Source: Selenomonadaceae bacterium
GTDB taxonomy: Bacteria; Bacillota; Negativicutes; Selenomonadales; Selenomonadaceae
DNA: 64,000 nt
Assembly (NCBI GenBank): GCA_017554235.1
Contig: JAFZIV010000009.1
Span: forward strand, 1-64,000
Reading direction: 5' to 3'
Shown: positions 52,180 through 61,700 of the stretch, one piece after another
Layout: every line of letters starts with the position of its first letter
Numbering within the stretch: position 1 is the first letter of the stretch
Translations under genes and position numbers: made by a program
Notes under the pieces: model-generated
What the model was told of the DNA's origin: nothing
Databases searched by the model: none
Seen by the model: only the letters and a program-made list of their open reading frames with translations

Positions 52180-53727
52180 GTGGAAAAGAAAAAACTGTTT
52201 ATTTTTATCCCACACGGAATTGTTGGCGTTGCCGGTATGGAATTGCATACAGCCGGTTTAATTCAGTACCTTGAAAGCGTGAATTGTGGAATTCGTATTT
52301 TAACCAATGAATCTCGCGAATCTGTCCCCATAATACCTTGCATTAGAAAATACTACGCTATAGGTAGCGGACTTTCTTTTCTTGAGACTTTGCCTTACAA
52401 ATATAAAAAAGTTGAACAGGAATATTTTTTGAATGTCATGGTCGCTGCACTTCATTTACCGAACCATTTAGATGAATATGACATCTTTATAGAATCCTAT
52501 TCCAGTCCAAGAGCGTTATGGGCAGAATTGCTTGCCGCAAAACTCAATGCACGACACATATTTATCGCTAGTGAGGAAAATTACCGTGAACCTCAACAAT
52601 GCTATGTTGAAAATTTTCCGTTCTTTTATTTTAAGCTTACACGAAATGAAATCATAGGATCTGTCGCCACTATAACCAGATTATTCAACGGATACAAAAA
52701 TGTCGAAGGTCCTTTTATTAATTATCCGGAATTTGTTCGTGAGGCATATCCTATTCAGGATGTTGAATATCCTCTTTTTGATCATATTCAAAAACTTGAC
52801 TGGAATATTTGCCATATAGGTCGCCCAAAAGATTATGTTCCACATGCTATAATGGGAGTTAGTGAGTTAGCAAAACGTCATTCAGATAAAACAATCAGCT
52901 TTCTTCTTATCGGCAATGCCAATCCCTACATTCCACTGATTAAAGAAAAATTTAACGGGTTAAATAATGTCTCTATACATTTTAGCGGAGTGTTATTTCC
53001 TATTCCAAGAATTATATTTTCTAAATTTAAAGTTGTACTGGCTATATCACAGACGGCTATGTTTGCCGCAAATGAAGATGCCTTAACTATCGTAGGTACT
53101 GCTGATAAACCAGACAGAACTTCTGGGGTTTTAGGATATGATACAGATAATACTATATATGGTAAGCCTACTTACACTTATTTGGAAGCTTTAGAAAATA
53201 TTTTTGTAAAGCGTTTATATGACAATAAGCAATATCAACTTCCCAAACTTACTCCATCAGAAGAATATTACAAAAACATTTGGACTATATTAGACACCGT
53301 AACCCAAAACGATAAACAATATTATACTTCAATTTCTGAACCCAGAATTAGAGATTGGACAGCGATTTTTCCTTTTGGTATAATAGCACGTGGAGCTCGG
53401 GTAATTCTTTTCGGCGCAACGGAAATTGCCAAAGATTATCGTAAGCAGATTGAAAGTCAAAATAATTCTCAAGTTGAATTTGGCGAAGATTATGTCAAAC
53501 AAATGAAACCTTCACCATATTGTAAAATAATTGCAACGTTAGATGAGCATCCTGAAGAATTTGATAATGAAGTTGTAGGTGCTGAAAGGTTGCGTGAAAA
53601 AGATTATGACGCTATAATTATCACAACCTTTCCGCAAAATGCTCAATCTGCTTATAACGCTATCGTTAAAACAGTGCCGGAAATGGCTAATCGAGTGGTT
53701 TATAATTTTCAAATTTTGCCAACTTAA
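52180..53727 (+). CDS. Glycosyltransferase-like protein (GT-B type) with C-terminal Rossmann-like domain
   Basis: 515 residues from GTG 52180 (GAAAGG nine bases upstream); a longer frame back to ATG 52144 overlaps the sirtuin end. N-terminal KLFIFIPHGIVGVAGMELHT and the middle NICHIGRPKDYVPHAIMGV and ISFLLIGNANPYIPLI look like a GT-B glycosyltransferase. I see no clear E-x7-E. The C-terminal ~110 residues (ARVILFGATEIAKDYRKQ, ATLDEHPEEF, YDAIIITTFP) form a Rossmann-like domain recalling the extra domains of the GT8 and WbsX-like proteins here. Acceptor unknown. More A/T-rich than its neighbours, suggesting acquisition. Confidence 0.68.
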   Translation: MEKKKLFIFIPHGIVGVAGMELHTAGLIQYLESVNCGIRILTNESRESVPIIPCIRKYYAIGSGLSFLETLPYKYKKVEQEYFLNVMVAALHLPNHLDEYDIFIESYSSPRALWAELLAAKLNARHIFIASEENYREPQQCYVENFPFFYFKLTRNEIIGSVATITRLFNGYKNVEGPFINYPEFVREAYPIQDVEYPLFDHIQKLDWNICHIGRPKDYVPHAIMGVSELAKRHSDKTISFLLIGNANPYIPLIKEKFNGLNNVSIHFSGVLFPIPRIIFSKFKVVLAISQTAMFAANEDALTIVGTADKPDRTSGVLGYDTDNTIYGKPTYTYLEALENIFVKRLYDNKQYQLPKLTPSEEYYKNIWTILDTVTQNDKQYYTSISEPRIRDWTAIFPFGIIARGARVILFGATEIAKDYRKQIESQNNSQVEFGEDYVKQMKPSPYCKIIATLDEHPEEFDNEVVGAERLREKDYDAIIITTFPQNAQSAYNAIVKTVPEMANRVVYNFQILPT

Positions 53728-53756
53728 AAAATTGAAAAGGAAGTGATTTGGTCTTA

Positions 53757-54884
53757 ATGTTATCTTTCAATGTTCCTCCCTTTGTAGGTGAGGAATTGAT
53801 TTACGTAGAACAAGCTGTTAAAAATCACAAAATAAGCGGTGACGGCGAATTTACGAAGAAATGTAATAAATGGCTTGAAAATAAATTTTCCGCGCAGAAA
53901 GTTTTGCTCACCACAAGCGGGACAAGTGCGTTGGATATGGCAATGTTACTTTGCGGCTTTCAATCGGGCGACGAAGTAATTTTGCCAAGTTATACTTTTT
54001 CCAGCACGGCAACTTCAATTTTGGTAGGCGGAGGTACTCCCGTCTTCGTTGACATTCGTCCTGACACAATGAATATTGATGAAACAAAGATTGAAGCCGC
54101 TATAACTTCTCGGACAAAGGCTATTATCGCAGTTCATTATGCGGGCGTTGCTTGTGAAATGGATACGATTATGGACATTGCAAGGCGACATAATCTTAAA
54201 GTAATTGAAGACGCCGCGCAGGCTGTTATGAGTACCTATAAAGGAAAGTTTTTAGGGACGATCGGTGATTTTGGTTGCTACTCTTTCCACGAGACGAAAA
54301 ATTATTCTATGGGTGAAGGCGGCGCACTCGTTATTAATGATTCGGCGTACAATGAACGCGCAGAAATTTTGCGTGAAAAGGGAACGAATCGTTCAAAATT
54401 TTTTCGCGGACAAGTTGACAAGTACACTTGGGTTGACGTTGGAGACAGCTACTTGCCGAGTGAATTAAATGCCGCGTATCTTTGGGCGCAACTTCAACGC
54501 GCTGATGAAATTAATAACAATCGTCTTGAAACGTGGCAAACTTATTACGACGCATTTAAACCGTTGGTGGATAAAAAACTTTTGGAAATTCCGACCGTTC
54601 CCGCCGAATGTAAGCATAATGGACATATGTTTTACTTGAAGTTGAAAAATCTCGACGAGCGCACAAAATTTATTCAACATATGCGCAATAATGGCGTTGG
54701 TTGTGTTTTTCATTATGTGCCGTTACATTCCGCGCCTGCAGGAAGAAAATATTGTCGCTTTCACGGTGAAGATAAATTTACCACAATCGAGAGTGAACGA
54801 CTTGTTCGTCTGCCAATGTACTACGGAATTAGCAAAGAAGATTTAAATTACGTTATGGCGACGATTAAAAAATTTTTTGAATGA
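53757..54884 (+). CDS. DegT/DnrJ/EryC1 aminotransferase (WecE-like)
   Basis: 375 residues from ATG 53757. PLP-dependent sugar aminotransferase: TTSGTSALDMAMLLCGFQ, GDEVILPSYTFSSTA, EDAAQAV, and the PLP lysine in SFHETKNYSMGEGGA. Overall close to WecE (dTDP-4-amino-4,6-dideoxygalactose transaminase), so it probably aminates a nucleotide 4-keto-6-deoxy sugar. The NTP-sugar synthase and dehydratase are not in the window. It ends four bases into a false start for the next gene. Confidence 0.9.
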   Translation: MLSFNVPPFVGEELIYVEQAVKNHKISGDGEFTKKCNKWLENKFSAQKVLLTTSGTSALDMAMLLCGFQSGDEVILPSYTFSSTATSILVGGGTPVFVDIRPDTMNIDETKIEAAITSRTKAIIAVHYAGVACEMDTIMDIARRHNLKVIEDAAQAVMSTYKGKFLGTIGDFGCYSFHETKNYSMGEGGALVINDSAYNERAEILREKGTNRSKFFRGQVDKYTWVDVGDSYLPSELNAAYLWAQLQRADEINNNRLETWQTYYDAFKPLVDKKLLEIPTVPAECKHNGHMFYLKLKNLDERTKFIQHMRNNGVGCVFHYVPLHSAPAGRKYCRFHGEDKFTTIESERLVRLPMYYGISKEDLNYVMATIKKFFE

Positions 54885-54901
54885 ATTTTGGAGAGTTAAG
54901 T

Positions 54902-55918
54902 ATGATTTTGATTATAGGTGCAACCAGTTTCATAGGTTTATATACCTCAAAAGCTTTTATTGACGCTGGCTATAAAGTTGTCGGTACAGGCAGAAATCTT
55001 TTATCTGGTAGGATTCTTAAAGATTTTGGCGTTAATTTTATTGAGCTTGACATAACTAAGGAATCAGATTTTGAAAAACTTCCGACTGAAGAAGTTGACG
55101 GCGTAATTTTACTTGCAGGATTACTTCCGGCTAACTCTAAGGCTGATTTAAAAACTACTGAAAATGCGGCGGATTATTTTTGGGTCAACGTTATAGGAAC
55201 GATTAATGTTTTGGAATATTGTCGAAGAAATAACTTCAAAAAAGTTATCGGAGCTTGCAGTTATGGCGATGTTTCAAATACTTGGGGTAGCGGTCGAATA
55301 ATTACTGAAGATGAGCCGCGCAGTTTTTCTTTTACAGGCGATCACGCGTCGTACATAATCAGCAAAAATGCGGCAAATGACATGATGGAATATTACAATC
55401 AGCAACACCGTATGCAATGCGCCGTCTTTAGATTTCCTCAAGTCTATGGTGTTTGTCCGCACAATATTGGATATTTTTTGGTGGACGGCAAGCCGCGAAT
55501 TTCTGGTACGGGCAATTTTATTAGGAAAGCTAAAATTGGTGAGAATATTGAACTTTGGGGAAATCCTCGCGTTGCTAAAGATATTGTTTATGTTAAAGAC
55601 GTGGCACAAGCTTACATAAAAGCTTTGGCAAGTGACAAAACTCGCGGATTATATAACATAACGGGACATATGCAGGTTACTCTTGAAGATCAAGCAAAGG
55701 CTGTAATTAAAGTTTTTGGAAATGAAAACTCTAAAATAATTTATCGTCCCGAAAAAATTTCTTATGACAGACCTCCATATCTTTATAGCATTGACAAAGC
55801 TAAACGAGATTTTGGATATTCTCCGCAATACACGGATTTTGTAAAAATCATGGAGGATTACAAAATCGAATTAGAAAGTGGAAGATGGAATGAATGGATA
55901 AATTCGCGTTCAAATTAA
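54902..55918 (+). CDS. NAD-dependent epimerase/dehydratase (SDR)
   Basis: 338 residues from ATG 54902 (GGAGAG six bases upstream). N-terminal Rossmann loop MILIIGATSFIGLYT, IGACSYGDVSN, and the catalytic-type Tyr-x3-Lys in YIISKNAA; RFPQVYGV follows. Extended SDR acting on a nucleotide sugar. Works in a pathway with the adjacent aminotransferase (inference). Confidence 0.88.
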   Translation: MILIIGATSFIGLYTSKAFIDAGYKVVGTGRNLLSGRILKDFGVNFIELDITKESDFEKLPTEEVDGVILLAGLLPANSKADLKTTENAADYFWVNVIGTINVLEYCRRNNFKKVIGACSYGDVSNTWGSGRIITEDEPRSFSFTGDHASYIISKNAANDMMEYYNQQHRMQCAVFRFPQVYGVCPHNIGYFLVDGKPRISGTGNFIRKAKIGENIELWGNPRVAKDIVYVKDVAQAYIKALASDKTRGLYNITGHMQVTLEDQAKAVIKVFGNENSKIIYRPEKISYDRPPYLYSIDKAKRDFGYSPQYTDFVKIMEDYKIELESGRWNEWINSRSN

Positions 55919-55925
55919 AAAGAAA

Positions 55926-56645
55926 ATGAAGAAAGTTGCAGTTTTACAATCAAATTATATTCCTTGGAAGGGATATTTCGACATAATTCACGACGTTGAT
56001 GAATTTATTTTTTACGACGAAGTTCAATTTACCAAAAATGATTGGCGCAATCGTAATAAAATTATAACTAAACAAGGCGAAATTTGGTTGACTGTTCCAG
56101 TAGGAATGAATAAAATTCATCGTTTAATTCTTGATGTTCAAATGAAAGATTCTTCGTGGCAGAAAAAACATTTTGCGACGCTGGAAATGGCTTATCATAA
56201 AGCACCTTACTTTAAGCATTACGAAGAATTTTTGAAGTTTGTGTACCTTGAAAAAACTTGGACGTATCTTTACGAACTCAACAGATTTTTGATTGAAAAT
56301 ATTTCGCGCCAATTTTTGGGCATCACGACAAAATTTTCGGATAGTCGCGATTATCCTACTCACGGAGCTAAGCACGAAAAACTTTTAAGCTTGGTTAAAG
56401 CCGCGCAGGCTGACGTTTATGTTTCAGGACCGGCGGCTAAAGATTATATTATCGCGGAAGATTATGCGCGTGAAGGAATTGAGCTTGTCTGGAAAGATTA
56501 TTCAGGCTATCCCGAATATCCGCAACGCAATGAAAATTTTACGCATAATGTATCAATTTTAGATTTGCTTTTTAATGTTGGCGATGACGCGCCGTATTAC
56601 ATTTGGGCATATAAGAAACGGGGGGGGGGTAGCTCATTGTTATAG
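55926..56645 (+). CDS. WbqC-family protein with homopolymeric switch tract
   Basis: 239 residues. WbqC family (VAVLQSNYIPWKGYFDII, EFIFYDEVQFTKNDWRNRNK, LTVPVG, GAKHEKLLSLVKAA, SILDLLFNVG), found in O-antigen and amino-sugar clusters; reaction not established. After the conserved domain the gene runs through ten consecutive G residues and stops 16 bases later (tail RGGGSSLL). Losing one G replaces the tail by about 29 residues that include a hydrophobic stretch; gaining one stops at once. Starts seven bases after the epimerase. Confidence 0.88.
   Translation: MKKVAVLQSNYIPWKGYFDIIHDVDEFIFYDEVQFTKNDWRNRNKIITKQGEIWLTVPVGMNKIHRLILDVQMKDSSWQKKHFATLEMAYHKAPYFKHYEEFLKFVYLEKTWTYLYELNRFLIENISRQFLGITTKFSDSRDYPTHGAKHEKLLSLVKAAQADVYVSGPAAKDYIIAEDYAREGIELVWKDYSGYPEYPQRNENFTHNVSILDLLFNVGDDAPYYIWAYKKRGGGSSLL
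56620..56629 (+). repeat. Poly-G tract (G10) in the WbqC gene
   Basis: Ten G in a row in an AT-rich genome, inside the 3' end of a surface-glycan gene. This is the form of a slipped-strand phase-variation tract. Confidence 0.85.
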
Positions 56646-56721
56646 TTTCGTCGCGTTAATTTTCTTGTCGATAGCATATGGTGTTTTGCGTTCCCTCGAA
56701 AGGAAATTGAGGGAATAAGCT

Positions 56722-57924
56722 TTGAACAAAAAAATTATGTTACTCGGCGGAAATTATTATCAAATGACGGCGACGAAGGCTGCAAAAGCTCTGGGTTGTC
56801 ACGTTATCAGCGTTGATTATCTGCCGAACAATCCCGCACATAAATTCGCAGATGAATACCACAACGTAAGCACGATTGACCGCGAAGCAGTCCTTGCATT
56901 GGCTAAAAAACTGAATATTGACGGCATTTGGTCTTATGCGTCGGACGTTTCCGCTCCTACCGCCGCTTATGTTGCCGAAAAATTGGGCTTGCCGACTAAT
57001 CCTTTAAAGTCAGTAGAAATTTTGACTCACAAAGATTTAATGCGCGACTTTTTGCGTAAAAATAATTTCAATGTCCCGAAGGCTGAAAGTTTCACGAATT
57101 ACGATGAGGCATTGAAGTTTTTCTTAAGTTTGAATAAAGCGGCAATGGTTAAGCCCGTCGATTCTTCCGGGAGCAAAGGCGTTACAAAGGTAGTTGATGA
57201 AAAAAATTTCCGTGCGGCATATGATTCGGCAATGAATTATTCTATCTCAAAAAAAATTATCGTCGAGGAATTTATACAACGAAAAGGTTATCAAATAGCC
57301 GGTGACGGTTTTTTGGTCGACGGGAATTTAATTTTTGCAGGTTTGATGAATGAACATTTTGACAAACTTTGTAATCCTCTCGTACCTATCGGCGAAAGTT
57401 ACCCCGCAATACTTAGTCCCAACCTTCAAGAAAAAGCTGTCAATGAAATTCAAAGGTTTATGCAACTTGTAGGAATGAAAATGAATGGCATAAATTTGGA
57501 TTTTATGTTCGACGAAAAAGAAGAGCTTTATATTTTGGAGATAGGACCGCGAAACGGCGGGAATTTAATTTCGGACGCTATAAAAGAAGCTACTGGCGTT
57601 GACTTGGCGAAATATACAATAATGGCAGCGTTAGGTATGGATTGTAGCGAATTGACACAGCAACCCGCAAAAAAATTTGTTTCGTCATATGTGATTCACT
57701 CGCTGACAGATGGCTTATTTCAATCATTGAGTATAAGCGATGAAATTAAGAATGATGTAATTCTTTGTGATTTGTTCGTAAAGCCGGGCGACAAAGTATA
57801 TCGTTTTGAAAACGGCGGATTTGGTATAGGTGCAATGTTGATAAAGTTTGATTCAATAGATAAAATGCTTTACAGAATGGATCACATGGAAAAATACATA
57901 ACCTGCAACGTCTCGCCCAATTAA
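56722..57924 (+). CDS. ATP-grasp ligase
   Basis: 400 residues from TTG 56722 with GAGGGA about eight bases upstream. N-terminal Rossmann-like domain (LLGGNYYQMTATKAAKALG, SVDYLPNNPAHK), ATP-grasp core (HKDLMRDFLRKNNFNVP, MVKPVDSSGSKGVTKV, IVEEFIQRKGYQIAGDG, FDEKEELYILEIGPRNGGN). Likely forms an amide bond, for example linking an amino acid to an amino sugar in this glycan cluster; substrates cannot be read. Directly follows WbqC, so changes in the G10 frame alter translation up to four bases before this start. Confidence 0.87.
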   Translation: MNKKIMLLGGNYYQMTATKAAKALGCHVISVDYLPNNPAHKFADEYHNVSTIDREAVLALAKKLNIDGIWSYASDVSAPTAAYVAEKLGLPTNPLKSVEILTHKDLMRDFLRKNNFNVPKAESFTNYDEALKFFLSLNKAAMVKPVDSSGSKGVTKVVDEKNFRAAYDSAMNYSISKKIIVEEFIQRKGYQIAGDGFLVDGNLIFAGLMNEHFDKLCNPLVPIGESYPAILSPNLQEKAVNEIQRFMQLVGMKMNGINLDFMFDEKEELYILEIGPRNGGNLISDAIKEATGVDLAKYTIMAALGMDCSELTQQPAKKFVSSYVIHSLTDGLFQSLSISDEIKNDVILCDLFVKPGDKVYRFENGGFGIGAMLIKFDSIDKMLYRMDHMEKYITCNVSPN

Positions 57925-57949
57925 ATAAAAGAAAATTATCAATCTAACT

Positions 57950-58016
57950 AAACCGTGTTTGAAATTCCTGCAGGAAAATCTTGCGATGGAGTGGAATTTA
58001 TCAAATACGGTTTTTT
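57950..58016 (+). terminator. Long imperfect hairpin with T-run behind the ATP-grasp gene
   Basis: AAACCGT (57950-57956) pairs with ACGGTTT (58007-58013); TTGA and ATTCC inside find partners TCAA and GGAAT; T6 ends at 58016. It plausibly ends the glycan operon. The same bases also form a short frame (57955-58053) with Cys residues and an IPAGKSCDG motif; see findings. Confidence 0.45.
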
Positions 58017-58058
58017 GTGTCCAATTTGTTATTTATTTTATGAAGGGAAGTGATTTTG

Positions 58059-58322
58059 ATGCTTGCTTTACGTCAAGAGGCGTTGCAGATTGTGAACGAC
58101 ATACCGGATAATTTGTTGGCGGCGTTCGTTCAGTATCTCAAAAATTTCAAGCCTGACAAAAAAATTTCGATTGATGATTTAAACGTTGATCCTAAAAAGG
58201 CGGCGGCTATGAAAGCTATTGCAGAATGGCAAGAGCGCAATCGTACAATTTTAGAGTCAGGAATTGATTGGGATAAAGAATTTGAATTGGCAATGGAGGA
58301 AAAATATGGTCCTTTTAATTGA
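58059..58322 (+). CDS. Antitoxin-like partner of the PIN protein
   Basis: 87 residues from ATG 58059, with GAAGGGAAG upstream; GTG 58050 is possible. Small acidic helical protein (LRQEALQIVNDIPDNLLAAFVQYL, WQERNRTILESGIDWDKEF) resembling antitoxins of VapBC-like pairs. Its end overlaps the PIN gene by 17 bases, the usual arrangement. Confidence 0.72.
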   Translation: MLALRQEALQIVNDIPDNLLAAFVQYLKNFKPDKKISIDDLNVDPKKAAAMKAIAEWQERNRTILESGIDWDKEFELAMEEKYGPFN

Positions 58323-58725
58323 TGCCAACGTTGTCATTGATTACATTATGATTCGTAAGCCGCAATACGACGACGCCATAAAATTAATTGATTATTGCAG
58401 GAAATTTAAGGTTAAAACCTATGTCGCATTTCATAGCGTTTCAATAATATGGTACATCTTAAGAAAAAATTTTCCTCCGCAAGAACGCAGACCAATTTTG
58501 TTAAGCATAACAGATTTGTTGACGGTAACAGCTGCGCCGCACGAATCAGTTGTCGACGCGATAAACTCTGAAGATTTTCCAGACTTTGAAGATTGTCTGC
58601 AAGAAAAATGCGCGTTGGAAGTCGACGCAGACTATATTGTTACTGGGAATGTCAAAGATTTTGAAACGTCACAAGTTAAGGCGGTTACACCTGCTGAAAT
58701 GCTTGAAATAATTTTTAATTCGTAA
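58306..58725 (+). CDS. PIN-domain toxin-like ribonuclease
   Basis: 139 residues from ATG 58306 (GGAGG upstream). PIN fold: first acidic residue in LLIDANVVIDYIM, central SVSIIWYILRK, then FPDFEDCLQEKCALEVDADYI and VTGNVKDF with the C-terminal acidic ligands. VapC-type toxins cleave RNA, often tRNA. With the overlapping upstream gene it forms a probable type II toxin-antitoxin module sitting directly before the RND pump gene. Confidence 0.83.
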   Translation: MVLLIDANVVIDYIMIRKPQYDDAIKLIDYCRKFKVKTYVAFHSVSIIWYILRKNFPPQERRPILLSITDLLTVTAAPHESVVDAINSEDFPDFEDCLQEKCALEVDADYIVTGNVKDFETSQVKAVTPAEMLEIIFNS

Positions 58726-58757
58726 AAAAAATTTTTTGTTAAGAAGGAGGCGGTAAA

Positions 58758-61700
58758 GTGGCGAAATTTTTTATTCATCGACCGATTTTCGCAATAGTTA
58801 TAGCGTTAATAATCGTGTTGGTAGGAATTTTGGCGGGTGTGCAGTTACCCGTCGCACAATATCCGCAAATTGCGCCACCGACAATTTCCGTAAGTACAGC
58901 TTACGTTGGTGCTAGTGCGGAAGTTATTAATGCAACTGTCGCGCAGGCGATCGAACAACAGGTAAACGGTACGGACAAAATGGATTATATGAGTTCCAAC
59001 TCCGATGACACGGGACGTTACAGTCTTTCCGTTGTCTTTGAAGTTGGCACTGATAGCGATATGGACTCCGTTAAAGTTCAAAATAATGTGGCGGTTGCTA
59101 CTCCTGCTTTGCCAACTTCCGTACAAAGTCAAGGTGTCACAACGCGAAAATCTTCAGATTCAATGGCGTTAATGCTGGCAATGTATTCACCTGACGGAAG
59201 ATACGATCGCGCATTTATGAAAAACTATTCGGACATTTATTTTATGGACGAAGTTAAGCGCGTCGATGGCGTTGGTGACGTTCAAATTTTCGGCTCGGAT
59301 TATTCAATGCGTATTTGGCTTAATCCAGATAAGTTAGCCGAATTGGGATTGACGGTTACGCAAGTCGTAAGTGCCATTAATGAACAGAATCAGCAAGCGG
59401 CGGCAGGTACTGTCGGTTCAATGCCCGTCGCAAGCGGTCAAGAAAAACAATACACAGGTAAGTTGCAGGGACGTCTTACCACCGTTGAGGAATTTAGCGA
59501 TATTATCTTGAAGAGTGACGGCGAAGCAGGTTTTGTTCGTCTGAAAGATGTTGCGAGAATTGAGAGCGGTCAACGCCAATACAATATGATTAGTAAGTTT
59601 AACGGTCAACCGGCAGTAGGTTTTGGTATCCAGCTGACGAGTGACGCTAATGCCATGACGACGATTGCAGAAGTTCGTGAAGTTATTGAACGTGCTAAAA
59701 AGGATTTGCCGCCGGGACTTTACGTCGATCAAATTTTTGACAGTACGGATTTTATTCGTGAATCGATTGAAGAAGTTGTACATACATTTGTTGAAGCACT
59801 TATCCTCGTTGTCTTAGTTATATTCATCTTCCTGCAAAGTTGGCGTGCTACGTTAATTCCGCTCTTGGCAGTTCCCGTTTCACTGATAGGAACTTTTGCG
59901 GCATTTATTCTTCTCGATTTTTCGATAAATACATTAACGCTTTTTGCAATGGTTCTTGCAATCGGATTGGTTGTCGACGACGCAATAGTTGTTATTGAAA
60001 ATGTCGAACATCATATGGAAAGCGGATTGACACCTGTTGACGCAACGGAACGCGCTATGGACGAAGTTCAAGGACCTGTTGTAGCAATCGCGTTTGTATT
60101 GTCGGCGGTATTCATTCCCGTAGCATTCTTGGGCGGTATGACGGGCGTTTTGTATAAACAATTTGCATTGACGATAGCTATATCAATGGGTCTTTCAGCA
60201 TTTATCGCGTTGACGTTGACTCCTGCACTCTGCGCGATGATTTTAAAACCGAAAGACCCTGAAGCAAAGAAAACGGGAATCTTCGACAGATTTTTTGGAG
60301 CTTTCAATAACTGGTTTGAAAATACGAAAAACGGTTACGTCAAAGTTGTAGCGTCGTTTATTAAACGCTCTAAACTTGCGTTAGTGTTCCTTTTAATCGT
60401 CGTGGGATTGACGGGATTGGTTTATCAACGCTTGCCGTCAACCTTCGTGCCTGAAGAGGATCAAGGCTACTTTATGGCATCAGTAAGTTTGCCTGAAGGT
60501 ACCTCAATGAATCATACACAGGAAACAATAGACAAAATAGTTGCCGCAATTCTGAAAGAAATGCCGGGACTTCAAGCTTGTATGTCAGTTTCGGGATTTG
60601 ATATTTTATCTTCCGGTTCAAAACCCAGCGCAGGTCTGGTTGTCTGCAGTTTGAATTCTTGGGGGAATCGTGGACCTGAGGCGTCAATTAACGCTTGTAT
60701 AGGTAATATGTTTAGGATTGGTGCACAGTACGCGCCGGAAGCTATGGTCATTGCGTTTAACCCACCTGCATTGCCGGGCTTGGGAAATGTCGGCGGTTGG
60801 TCATTGCAACTTCAAGACTTGTCGGGACATACCAACGAAGAACTTAATACTATTGCTAATCAAATTGTTGCGGCGGCTAATCAGCGTCCCGAACTTCAAG
60901 GCGTCCGCACAACATTTAATATTTCCACACCAACTATTGAATACGAAATTGATCGCGATAAGGTTAAACTGCTCGGCGTAAGTATGAGTGATGTTTTCAC
61001 GGCGTTGCAGATTAATTACGGCGGAATGCAAGTTAATGATTTTAACCAATTCGGCAGAACTTACAAGGTTATGCTGCAGTCAGATACTTTGTACCGCAGT
61101 GAAGCTGATTCGGCTAAATTTATTTTCGTCAAAGGTGCTAACGGGCAAAATGTTCCGCTGGATACTTTAATCACTCCGCGCAAAAGTACGGGACCTACAC
61201 AAATTTCAAGATTTAATATGTCCCGCGCAGTTACGATACAAGGTAACGCAGGACAGGGTTACAGCTCTGGGCAAGCACTTAATGCTATTGAAGAAGTTGT
61301 CCGCGAGGTAGCACCTGTAGGATTTAATATTGAATGGTCAGGACAGTCACGCGAAGAAAAGAAAGCGTCCAGTTCAACGGCACAAGTTTTAGGCTTGGCG
61401 TTGGTATTTGTATTCTTAATGCTTGCCGCACTGTATGAAAGTTGGTCAGTACCGTTTGCGGTATTGTTCACAGTGCCTACGGGAATTTTCGGCGCAGTCT
61501 TTTCAGAATATATAATGGCGATTATTGAAGGAATGTTCGGCATTCAAAACTCGGGCTTGCAAAACAGCGTTTATATGCAGATCGGAATAATTATGATAAT
61601 TGGATTGGCGGCGAAAAACGCAATATTAATCGTCGAATTTGCAAAAGTCCGTGTCGATAGAGGTATGACACCTGTTAAGGCGGCGATTGAGGCGGCGGGT

